Shown here: one piece after another, positions 1-9,600 of the stretch
Layout: each line of letters opens with the position of its first letter
Position numbering within the stretch: the first letter of the stretch is position 1
NCBI GenBank assembly: GCA_964626565.1
Contig: CAZVFX010000066.1
Coordinates: 1 to 39,815, forward strand
From: CAZVFX01 sp964626565
GTDB taxonomy: Bacteria; Myxococcota_A; UBA9042; CAIXZC01
Length of the DNA stretch: 39,815 nt
Reading direction: 5' to 3'
The notes under the pieces: generated by a model
Seen by the model: the letters and a program-made list of their open reading frames with translations, nothing else
Databases searched by the model: none
What the model was told of the DNA's origin: nothing
Made by a program: the position numbers and the translations under genes

Positions 1-24
1 ATGTCCGGCGTCAGGCGACCTGAT

Positions 25-225
25 TCAGATGGCCAACGTACGACAACGACAGCTATCGAAAAGGCTGTAAAACCAAAACGACCGCATGCACCGTTCGAGT
101 TCGTCAGCCTCGTCTTCATGTCCTGACCGAATTGCGGCACGACGAAGAGTGCTTATCTCGTTCAAGATCGACCAAGCCTCTCTGGCCATGGTCCTTGTTT
201 GTCCTCTTGTAACCGCGGTGCTCAT
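25..225 (-). CDS. Small hypothetical protein downstream of pglZ
   Basis: This is a 66-residue ORF whose family I do not recognise. It is supported by a strong Shine-Dalgarno sequence (AAAGGAG at 234-240) eight bases before the ATG and by its place 46 bases after pglZ on the same strand. The sequence looks mostly helical and charged, with an acidic stretch (HEDEADELE) in the middle and an aromatic patch (FWFYSLF) near the end. No signal peptide or membrane segment is clear. In type 2 BREX loci brxD normally follows pglZ, so this would be an extra small gene of the operon or the remnant of an inserted gene. Translation is likely from the ribosome binding site; function is unknown. Confidence 0.5.
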   Translation of the reverse strand: MSTAVTRGQTRTMAREAWSILNEISTLRRAAIRSGHEDEADELERCMRSFWFYSLFDSCRCRTLAI

Positions 226-271
226 CTAGCTGTCTCCTTTAACTGGCGTTCACTGCCTCCAATAGACGTCA

Positions 272-2935
272 TCAATCAGCCCCCAGGTCGAACTGCTCTT
301 TCAAGAGTCGGACATCCAGCGCAACGGTTCCCTCCGCCCGTCCCAATGTAAGTATGGCAAAACCCTCAACATTCAGTACATCTTGCAGCACGTCTAGAAT
401 CCGCTCAAGGCGAAGTCCCGGCTGATCAACCATTCTTGCCAGCTCTTGCGTAGCGATGGACCCGCCGCACCTGGCGATGCTCCACAGAACCAGTCTTGTC
501 GTAGAGTTCTCCAGGACTTGTTTCCCTACGAGTGATACTTTGCGCTTCACAAATAGGTCGTTCTTCAGCAACTCCTCCAGCCAACGTTCCGTGGACTTGG
601 CCGGCCTGGCTGTAGTCGTAGCCTCGAAAAGGAGGGGGGCACCCGACTTGCGAGAGGGCTTCGGCTTCTGCTGGCGAACCGGAAGCTCGACGACCGGGGA
701 ACAAGTCCACCACGATGGATAGTCGGGGGGGATCTCGGCAAGACCATCCGGCAGTTGGAGGCGCGGCCAAAGGAGCGCAACAGGGATAAGCATCTCTTGC
801 GGTGTTGCCCCCCCATGGTAGCCGTTACGTTTCGCACCGTAGCGCACTCTCTCAGTCCACGGAAGGACAACCCGCCCCCCATCTGGCATGAGCACGCGCG
901 GAGAATCCACAAGCACTTCTTCTTCTCGGATAGGTTTCTCCGGGCGCCGCCAACGTGTCCCGTCTGAGCCATCAAGTTGTTCGGTGTGCCGCTCCACCAC
1001 ATGTCCGTGATCGCTCAGGAGCACTATCAGACGGTCTGCATCTCGGCACTCCGCCAAAATCGGTTCGAGTGCCCGGACATGTTCCACCGTCCAGATAGCA
1101 TCCACCTGGTCGCCCTTGTCCAAATGGTCATCGACAGCATTCAGCACGATGCCGACGACGCGCTGCCGCTTGTTGCCTATTGCTTCCCGAATCTCGACAG
1201 CGAGACCCGAATCGTCTTCTGCCTCAATGGCAGCCTTATGGAACAGCTTGGGCGGTAGACCTGATTGAGAGCTGACAAGCAGGGAGTGGTGCCCTGCAAA
1301 CCCCTTCACTTCGTCTGGTGCTTTCCCCCTGCACAACGTCCCACACAACAAACTGGCGCGGCAGGTTTCCGTCACTGACGGAAGAGCAGCGAGGGCCGTT
1401 ACCCGCTTCAGAGAACGGTCCGCTGACAGTTCTACCCAGTTGCGTGACTTGATATCTGCGAGGAGCTCCCGCAACACGGTCCAACTCATTCCGTCCATGA
1501 CCAGCACCAGAACTGGCAGCGTCTTCGCTAGTCTACCGACCAGAAGATCGAGTATACGTTCCACTGGTGCTAGTCCCAGTTCCGGGTTGCCCGCTGCCCG
1601 ATGTTCAACGAGTGCTTGGCCAAACCGACGATTCTCTCTCTCTCTTGTCTCGGCTGTACATTCCACAAGCCGAGCATACGCAGCGGCAAGTTCGGGATTC
1701 GCTTCTCCTCCCCTGAGCACTTGGCGGGCCCAGTCAACAAAGCATCCCTCTCCAACGTAGGAACGCGCTGCATCCACCAGTCCCGGGGTTTTCGCCGAAT
1801 CCTCACTTCTCCTACTCGACACCCAACGCACCAGCCGGAGCGCCATCTCCACCCGCTCCAACCTGCGACCTCGTCCACGTCCGAGACGATGGCGATAAAT
1901 GGTGTGAAGCAACTCGTCAGGCTCGGCTGGTTGAACAGCTTCTCCCGATTCGAGGGCAGCTACGATTACTCGCCCCATTTGAGAGAGGCGCTGCTCAAGC
2001 CCCAGTGGCAGTACGTCGCTGCGCCAAGCGTGTTCATCGGCCCCAATAGCACGGAGGATGGTCTCAGCCTCATCATGGCAGCAACGCAACGTCTTGTCCG
2101 AAAGCAGTTTGGCCGCTCTCGCAGCGGCATCACCCCATCTTCGGGCCAACCCCGGCGAGAGTTCAGTAGCGCCCAGGTACGATTCCAGACGCCCAGCGGC
2201 CTTGTCCAGCTCGTGGCCGACATCACAATGGAACACCACTCCCATGACAAGGCCGAGCGAAAGAGCCTTCGTTCCGTGGTCCCCTTGAACGCTGGCGAGT
2301 ATCGCTCCAGCGAGGTCTCCCGCGAAACTGCTGATCCATTCGGCGGCAGCAGTTCGAAACTCAGCAGAAGACCTGCTCCACCTAGCCGCCAGGTCTGTCT
2401 CAGCTGAGCTCTTCAGCAAGTCAACTCCGTCGACCTCCGCACCCGGCAGCCCGAGCTTCTTGGAAAGCAGAATCCGCCAGGCCGTCTCAGCATCCAGGAA
2501 ACCAGCGGCTACGGGCGGCACATCTATCCCTGCGGTACACTCCAGCAGAGTATCAGCCAGATGCACATGTTGAGTAATCCTGGGGTCGAGTTGCTTGGCC
2601 CCAAAAAGTGACCGTACTATCTCCCAACTGTTGAGCGGGTGCAGTTTCCGGAGGGCCAGACGAACCATGATGTCTGCGCTTATCTTGCCTTCGTCGACCG
2701 GCGTGACGAGCACGACGGCCGAGGCACTTTCCGGTGCCTGCTGCAGCGCCAGGCGCATTTCCAATTCGGAGTCACATTGATAGACGGCAATCGAGTCCTC
2801 GTCAGTTCTGTCAACCAGGGGACCGCTCCAACGCCCTGAGGTGAAGATGCCAAACACCTTCGCCTTGGGTACCTTACTCCGAATCGCTCTCACCTGCGCC
2901 CGGATAACCCCTATTGATGGACTCGCCGTTGTCAT
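272..2935 (-). CDS. pglZ: PglZ, BREX type 2 alkaline-phosphatase-fold protein
   Basis: The 887-residue product carries a PglZ domain, the alkaline-phosphatase-like core that defines all BREX systems. The metal-binding signatures are visible: VLVMDGMSW near residue 480, LLSDHGH near 642, and YHGGATPQE near 705, followed by a hydrophobic strand. The first 450 residues are helical and specific to the family. The start is set by an SD-like run (GGAGGAGGAATAGGAG) lying across the end of pglY, six bases away. In BREX, PglZ acts with PglX and the ATPase during host methylation and phage restriction; its exact reaction is not settled. The gene is fourth in the pglWXYZ order. The length and the neighbours point to type 2 rather than type 1. 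Confidence 0.92.
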   Translation of the reverse strand: MTTASPSIGVIRAQVRAIRSKVPKAKVFGIFTSGRWSGPLVDRTDEDSIAVYQCDSELEMRLALQQAPESASAVVLVTPVDEGKISADIMVRLALRKLHPLNSWEIVRSLFGAKQLDPRITQHVHLADTLLECTAGIDVPPVAAGFLDAETAWRILLSKKLGLPGAEVDGVDLLKSSAETDLAARWSRSSAEFRTAAAEWISSFAGDLAGAILASVQGDHGTKALSLGLVMGVVFHCDVGHELDKAAGRLESYLGATELSPGLARRWGDAAARAAKLLSDKTLRCCHDEAETILRAIGADEHAWRSDVLPLGLEQRLSQMGRVIVAALESGEAVQPAEPDELLHTIYRHRLGRGRGRRLERVEMALRLVRWVSSRRSEDSAKTPGLVDAARSYVGEGCFVDWARQVLRGGEANPELAAAYARLVECTAETRERENRRFGQALVEHRAAGNPELGLAPVERILDLLVGRLAKTLPVLVLVMDGMSWTVLRELLADIKSRNWVELSADRSLKRVTALAALPSVTETCRASLLCGTLCRGKAPDEVKGFAGHHSLLVSSQSGLPPKLFHKAAIEAEDDSGLAVEIREAIGNKRQRVVGIVLNAVDDHLDKGDQVDAIWTVEHVRALEPILAECRDADRLIVLLSDHGHVVERHTEQLDGSDGTRWRRPEKPIREEEVLVDSPRVLMPDGGRVVLPWTERVRYGAKRNGYHGGATPQEMLIPVALLWPRLQLPDGLAEIPPDYPSWWTCSPVVELPVRQQKPKPSRKSGAPLLFEATTTARPAKSTERWLEELLKNDLFVKRKVSLVGKQVLENSTTRLVLWSIARCGGSIATQELARMVDQPGLRLERILDVLQDVLNVEGFAILTLGRAEGTVALDVRLLKEQFDLGAD

Positions 2936-2941
2936 CGGCTC

Positions 2942-5900
2942 CTATTCCTCCTCCTCTATCAGCCAGGATAGATTGATTCGGACGATGCCTGTTTCTCCTG
3001 CCTTGTCTCGGATTTGCCTTATCACTTCCTCGGCTTCTTTCATGGACAGGTTCGTACGTGAATCACTAGTGACCACCTTTCTGCCAACAGGCGACGGGCT
3101 TCCTTCCACCGGCTCGGGAACAGCCGGGGGCCCGGCTTCGTCAGACGGCTCCTCCTCCGGTTGCGTATCCGGCTTCTCGGGCGTCGTCTCTCGGGGAGAG
3201 AGCAAATCAATCGCCTTTTCCTCCTCCGCCTTCAGAACAGATTCCACCGCGTTTACATGCTGATCGCTGCTAAGTGCTCTACGCACGCGTTCGAGTACGG
3301 CCCCCGCAGCGTCTTTCCGTCCATCCTTGAGCTTGCGGATGCTCTCAAAGAGCTTCCATTTCGTGGCATCTAATGCCCTGACAACACTACCGGCCGTTTC
3401 CAAAGAAGTGCCCATGGCCGTTTCCGAAGTTTGTGGAGTGATCTCGGCCAGAGACTTGACTACTGCCGCTGGTTCGCCTGTCGACACTGAAGGCAGAAGG
3501 GCCGCAACCGCTTGCGCCGTCTGATACCGGGGTGCACTCTCTGCTCCTCCGCCAAAGTCCGCAATCAGTTCCTCCAACTGCTCCACAAGCGCTTGACACA
3601 GATCCTGGTACTCCCGAGCCACTCCCTGGACTTCTTCGCAAAGCCTGGCCAAATTGGAAGCGTTCAGAAGCGGGGAGGACTCAACCCCTAGAATGACGCG
3701 AGCTCTGTGGCAGGCGATGGCCCAGGTATCTTCACTTGGGAGTTTCTGTTCTCGCAACTCCAACTCGTCGGGCAGTTCCGCCAACGTGGCGTCGAATGCT
3801 GCCCCGTGAAGGAAGAAGCTGCGATTCGTCTGCGCGGCAAACAGAAGCATGACCAGATTCTGGCATTCCTTCGGCAGCCCCATTGGCCTCGGTTCATCGA
3901 TCCACTTGCGCATGGAGCCTACGGTAGTAAGGCCAGCAGACTCAGCTATCTTTCTAATGAAATGGTCTCGCCAGCGTTGCCCCAGGACGAAATGTGTTTC
4001 GCCCTGTTCTCCCAAACTCAACGGTTCTGCAATCTGTTTCACTAGATGGCGCAATCCGCGATCCACCTCGGTGCGTCCATCCTTCTGCGATGTCGCCTTC
4101 ACCGTTTCCGCATAGACCTTCTTGAGATGCAGGCTCTTGATCTCCGCACCAAACTCCGGGTGTGCAGGGAAATCGATAGCCAATGCTTGAGCCAAAAGAC
4201 CATCCAATGCTCCCTGTAGCGTACTGGCGGCTGGCGGCTGGAGGTCCAGTCCTGGATACAACGACCTGAACGTATCGGACAACTCATGTGAGTTGTCGAT
4301 GGATTTGCTGTGGCTTCCCCTGATGCCGTAGGCGGCTTCGATGTGTTGCTTCACGCGCTCGGTCAGCGAACTCCTTTGGTTTTCCAGCAGGGTTTTCGCC
4401 GTACTCCGGTCCAAAGCCGACATGAGTGGTGTATACCCGTCAAGTCTCTCCCCGGTGAGGACATGCTCGATTACCACGAGCCGACTCAGGTCACGCAGTG
4501 CCGTCCGAGAGAAGAAGGCGGGTAGCCATACGAGCGTCCGCGTACCATCCGGTTTGTTCTGGGCGAACATCTGCAATTTCCCGAGGTCGTCCCTCGTGGT
4601 ATGTCCAGGCTCATCGAACGGGTAGTCAATGACAACCCTCCATGAACTGCCGGTGGCGACCAAGCTCGATTCGGGAAGAGAACGGACGTTCCCATAGACC
4701 ACCTCGCATTCTCGATATGTGTTACGCCAGGTGAACCCATAGGACAAGAAGAACTGATCGGCGTTCTCAATCCCCAGTTCCTGGAAGAGAAAACGCCTGA
4801 TCATCCTCATTTGGTTGCCTGGATTGTCCTCGTGGGAGGCCGCTGCGAGGATGGCTTCCGTGTCGACGCCGCTAAGCTGCACTGATACCGTCGGATTTGT
4901 CGGTTCCTCACCGATCTTGATCTCCCCTACTTCGGCAGCCCACTGCTTACATTTCTGCAGAACCGCTGCGGCTTCCTTCCCTCGGATGGGGGAACGAATC
5001 GTTCCGTGGTTGAGCGCCGCCAACCGGCTTGCCGTAAGAGCGCGAAGTGAGTTGACACCCGGAACCAACGCGGCCAAGAGCAGGGTCTTCAGTAGGCGCT
5101 CATCGTTGATGAAATTGACACGCTGGGGATCGTCGGAAGGCTTGGCTAGCAGCTCCTCTCGGCGCGCACCGTACTGACCCTCCAACATGGGGAGCAACTT
5201 TTCGTGATAGAGCTTGTGCGCGTTGTTGAAATGCACCTTCATGTCCTGGCTGAAAGCCTCGTCGCCGTGGGCTACAGCATCGTAGAGGTCACCCACCGGG
5301 ACGATGTCCCCAAGCTCCAGAGTATCTCGCTTGTCAACGAGGAGCTGAACCATGACCTTGATGGCCGTTCGCTCGCGTTGCAGCATCCCGGACGCGGCAA
5401 TGAGCGCGTCCATCAATGCCGGACTGAACGGATAGATGAGTTTGAAGATGTCTCGCCCGTAGCTATCGGTCAAGAGGGCATCCATCACTTCCTTCCGAAT
5501 GCTGGCAGTCTCCTCGAACGCCGCATCGAGTTCCTGGCGCGCCGCTGCACTGCGTGGGACGAGGACTCTCTTGTTCGCAATCATCGGGAGGTTCCGGTCC
5601 TCGAGCTTGATTACGCTGAAACGCCCCTCAGACCAATCAACCGAGTCCTCGAAGTTCAACCTCGAGGCACCTGGCACCGTATCGCCGATGAGCTTTCGCA
5701 GGTCTCGCTGACGCGCAACGAAGCTGACAAGAGGTATAGGACGGTCGACCTCCTGTGCTTCGACCAACTTCACCAACTTCTGCGTCTCGCGATGGATGAA
5801 GCTAAGGTCAGCGGCGTGGCTGGCCAGCCACAGAATGAGTTCGTCCAGGAAAAGGACCACCGCATCGTAGCCCAGGTCCTTGGCGTGATTGGAAATGACC

Positions 5901-6655
5901 GCCAGACCCTTGTCGAGCTCAAGGTACGCCTCGTCCTGCCCCGCTGCTACATTGTGGTAGGCCCTGAAGAACGCCCCAATGAGATCCCCTACGAGGAGCG
6001 AACGGTCCCGATCTCCTGGTGGAGCGCTGACCGCTGCATCAAAACTGCTCGGGTTCCAGCCAGCTCCGATGGCCCCCCAGCCTCCTCCGCTCCCCTTCTT
6101 CTCGTTCAGTCTTTGGAAGAAGTGTTCATCTCCCAGGTCCTCTCGAAGGCTCTGGGCGTCCTCAAACAGGCTTTCGGCTAGATACACACCGGGAGTGGCC
6201 GCGTCGGGATGCAGTTGTCGTACATAGTTTGCATATTGCCCGAGGATCCCCTGTTCAAGATTCCGGCTTCCAATCATGTGAAACGGAACCAACAGAAATC
6301 TCCTCCCTTGAGTCCACGCGTTGTGCTTCGCCACCACGCCGGCAAGTTCCTTTATTGCCCTCGCTTCCGGGTTGTTCCGCAGCAAGAGGTGGAGAACCGC
6401 CATGAAGTGGCTCTTGCCGCTGCCGAAACTGCCATGTAGGTAACACGCCTTGCTTGTCCCCGAATCGGCCACAGCACCCTTGATGAACCCAAGGGCCTGC
6501 TCGAAGCAGGCGGTCAATTGTGGCGTGACGACGTAGTTCCTCAGCGTTGCTGCAGCGTTGTCGTCAGACACACCAGCGGCCAGATTGAGGACGAAATCGC
6601 CCTTGTTGACCTGCGATGGAATCTCAAGTAGTTCCCGAATGTACTTCGCCATCAT
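2942..6655 (-). CDS. pglY: PglY, BREX type 2 large ATPase
   Basis: The 1237-residue product is a P-loop ATPase of the BrxC/PglY group. Walker A (GSFGSGKSHF) is near residue 75-84, and a Walker B-like strand (VVLFLDELILW) is near 263-273. The rest is a long helical protein without other known motifs, as is usual for PglY. Toward the C terminus there is a low-complexity Pro/Glu-rich linker (about residues 1150-1190), and the protein ends in four glutamates. The GAG/GAA codons of that tail also supply the purine-rich ribosome binding site of pglZ. Two ATGs stand together at 6655 and 6652, with GGGAG just upstream; the first is used here. The gap to pglX is 17 bases. In BREX the protein is thought to act in DNA-bound complexes with PglX and PglZ. 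Confidence 0.9.
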   Translation of the reverse strand: MMAKYIRELLEIPSQVNKGDFVLNLAAGVSDDNAAATLRNYVVTPQLTACFEQALGFIKGAVADSGTSKACYLHGSFGSGKSHFMAVLHLLLRNNPEARAIKELAGVVAKHNAWTQGRRFLLVPFHMIGSRNLEQGILGQYANYVRQLHPDAATPGVYLAESLFEDAQSLREDLGDEHFFQRLNEKKGSGGGWGAIGAGWNPSSFDAAVSAPPGDRDRSLLVGDLIGAFFRAYHNVAAGQDEAYLELDKGLAVISNHAKDLGYDAVVLFLDELILWLASHAADLSFIHRETQKLVKLVEAQEVDRPIPLVSFVARQRDLRKLIGDTVPGASRLNFEDSVDWSEGRFSVIKLEDRNLPMIANKRVLVPRSAAARQELDAAFEETASIRKEVMDALLTDSYGRDIFKLIYPFSPALMDALIAASGMLQRERTAIKVMVQLLVDKRDTLELGDIVPVGDLYDAVAHGDEAFSQDMKVHFNNAHKLYHEKLLPMLEGQYGARREELLAKPSDDPQRVNFINDERLLKTLLLAALVPGVNSLRALTASRLAALNHGTIRSPIRGKEAAAVLQKCKQWAAEVGEIKIGEEPTNPTVSVQLSGVDTEAILAAASHEDNPGNQMRMIRRFLFQELGIENADQFFLSYGFTWRNTYRECEVVYGNVRSLPESSLVATGSSWRVVIDYPFDEPGHTTRDDLGKLQMFAQNKPDGTRTLVWLPAFFSRTALRDLSRLVVIEHVLTGERLDGYTPLMSALDRSTAKTLLENQRSSLTERVKQHIEAAYGIRGSHSKSIDNSHELSDTFRSLYPGLDLQPPAASTLQGALDGLLAQALAIDFPAHPEFGAEIKSLHLKKVYAETVKATSQKDGRTEVDRGLRHLVKQIAEPLSLGEQGETHFVLGQRWRDHFIRKIAESAGLTTVGSMRKWIDEPRPMGLPKECQNLVMLLFAAQTNRSFFLHGAAFDATLAELPDELELREQKLPSEDTWAIACHRARVILGVESSPLLNASNLARLCEEVQGVAREYQDLCQALVEQLEELIADFGGGAESAPRYQTAQAVAALLPSVSTGEPAAVVKSLAEITPQTSETAMGTSLETAGSVVRALDATKWKLFESIRKLKDGRKDAAGAVLERVRRALSSDQHVNAVESVLKAEEEKAIDLLSPRETTPEKPDTQPEEEPSDEAGPPAVPEPVEGSPSPVGRKVVTSDSRTNLSMKEAEEVIRQIRDKAGETGIVRINLSWLIEEEE

Positions 6656-6672
6656 TCGCTCCCGTCAAATCC

Positions 6673-9600
6673 TCAATCAGCCTGAACGCCTCGACGTTTG
6701 CGACGTCTCTTGCGAGGTCGCTTCTCCGGCTCCCAGGCCATCACCTGCTCGACGCTCATCCCAAGGCTCTTCGCTTCCTCGGTGAGGTAGACTTCAAAAT
6801 AGTCGCCCATGCGAGTTCCATAGGTCGGGTCTGTCTCGTTGTGCCATTGCTTCAACCAGGGCAAAAGGTGTCCGATTGCCGACAGAAGCTGAACCAGTTT
6901 CCTCCCCTCCCTCTCCTTTCCTTCTTCGTATCGTTCAGCCACTGCGCGGGCGAGCTGCAGGTGATCGTAGCCGGCCCACCCCACAACCAAGGTTCCATCC
7001 TGCCCTTCGCAGCCCGGGAAGCTCACCCAACGTTCCTTGGGGACATCCAGCTTGCCGCGTAACCGCCAGTAATCCCCGTCGAGAAAGTCTCGCTTCGCAT
7101 ACTTGGGCGGTACTGGAATATCTCCCACCGCCGTTGCCTTTATGCGCCTGGCTGCATCTGTGACGGGCTTGATGATGTGTTCGCTGGACAAGTTCTTGCC
7201 CTCTCCAACGCACTTCCCAACATAGTCTGCGCCCCTGAGTGCGCTCGCCAGAAGCTTGTCTCTCATTCCTTCGGCCAGCGGCAATCCTTTTACGAGATTG
7301 CCGAGTCTGTTTTCCGCATCCTCCCGCTTGAGGCTTGCCAGCTTGTCTACGTCGAACACTGCATCAATGGCATCTTCCAGGCGCTGGAGTTCCCACGTAC
7401 CCTCCCATGCGGCTCGCTTGTCCACGCCGCTGGGTCGATACCGCAGGACGGGCAGGCACGGAACGCTTTCGGACGCCATTAACTCCCCGACCAGACTGAC
7501 CACCTGGAAATCCTTCCGATCGGTGAATAGTTCGGCCACAGCCATGAAATCCGCGTCTCGCTTCGCAATGTCTGTCACCATGGCCACGCTGGTCAAGCAA
7601 CGGTCGGATAGATGGCCCTTCGCCGTAGGCACGTCGTCCTCGTTCATCCGGCCGTCAATGTCGAAGTAGCTCTCCAATCGCCCGAGCAGCCAGTTTCTCA
7701 GCGCCCGCTCCTGTTGGATCTCCCACGGCTCGATATTCCACCGACGTTTGTATTCAGGCCTCTCCATGAGCCCGATATTCCTGTCACTCTCGATGAGCTG
7801 GATGCGGCGCTCGACGACCTGCTTGTATTCCATGGGCCAGTGCTGCGGTATCTCAGTCGTTGGGGTCGAACCATGACGCTCGAACCAAGCCACCTGCTCC
7901 TTGCCGGCTTTCACACGTCTAGCCAGCACGATTTCGAAAGCTCGTTGGCCCAACTCGACAGGAGGAGGACTCTGGTACACGAAGGCCCCATCCTCTCCTG
8001 GAAGCAAGCCGAAGAGACTGTAGCACTCCCAGTCCAGCTCCTCTTGATACGAGGTCATCTGGCCCAAGCTAGAATGAAACCTATTCTGACACTCCTGAAG
8101 CGAACTCAATGTTGGCACAACCTCACCTGTCTGCACTCCCTGCGTGGATGCCGCTAGCTTGGAAGCAAGAGCGTCGAGTCGCTTTCCCATTTCCACGGGA
8201 AGAGTTGCTGGCATTGGAAGTGGCTCCAGGCCAGTTGAGGCAAAATCGTAGCGCTCGTCCCACCAGGTCTGTCGGACTCGCGCACCGTCCTGTCCCACAT
8301 GATTGCCCCCCTTGGGAAAGAACACCTGCTTCATCCAAAAACACGCCGTGGAGGAATTCAGTAGCCCCAGGATGCCCATGTGGTCTTCCTCCGTCGAGGC
8401 ATCCGGCAGCTTCAAAAGTGGGGCGGATTGCTTGAATACCTTCTGGCCACGGTCCAATGCGAAGTGGTTGTGACTCGCCACTGACCCAAAAACAATCGAC
8501 AAGGGACTGCGAATACGTTCGAGGCAAGCCAAGTGCCATTCCCACCAGGGGCGTCCTTCCTTGAAATAAGTAGCCTTGCTGAAAGTCGCACGGTTTCCCA
8601 TTGTCGTGCGGCATCGCCAAACCCAACGAAGGAATCCTGGAAAGAGGTTGACTGAGACCAACTCCTCGCCAATGTATGGAAACAGGACATGTTCGTCGAC
8701 TGCAATTGACCACTCGCGTACGTTGCCGCCAGTCACTACTGGCAAGCGTACGGTGCTCTCCACAGAACGCCGTGCAAATGCCTGTTCAGGAGCCAGCATG
8801 ACCTCATCTGCATTGGTCATGCCAAAGACACCCATCACCTCGGTTGCTTTCCGGAGCACAGAATGCGGCTGGTCATCCAGAAGGGCCTTGAGGTTGGCCG
8901 CGCCTCCTCCACCGATTGACCACGGGTGACCATGAAACTGTTCTCTAAGTTTGTCGTCAACTGTAACAAATTCACTCTCGGTGCCCGGCTGGTCGATTTG
9001 GCCGAGAATTGCCGTCCATACCAGTCCCTGAGAAGGGTCATCTGGAGCACTAGGTTCCCCCTTTATGCCCATGACTGTTCGGACAGTCGTGGCGACCGGC
9101 CTGCAATTGCGTCCGAACAATATGACCGTAGGAGTTCCGTGTCCGGGAAGATATACACCGCTGGTATCGATGACATGAGTCGTATCGACCCGGGGCAGGT
9201 AGCTTTCCACGAGTCTCTTTCCAAATTCTCTCTTCATGAAAGAATTTGCGGTAATCTGTCCTACGAGGCCCCTCCTGCGGGCCAGTTCGAACAATCGTTG
9301 CATAAATGGGACAGCCAAGGAGTACTTCCGGTAGCATACCTCAGGATAACGAGCGCGGTATGCCTGGCTTAGGACACGGTCCTTGACAGTGATATAAGGC
9401 GGATTGGCAACAACCGCCTCGTATTGCCCTGGTCGCAGAATTCGACGCAGGGTACTGATGTCCTCCGCATGAAAGTGGTGGGCCAATTCGTGAAATCCAA
9501 GCACCCCAGGACCCTGGACCCCATGAAGAAGCGAATCGCCACACGCAAGGTTGAACTCAAATGCCGGGGCATCGCTGAGTCGTGTGATGTCGCACTCCTT

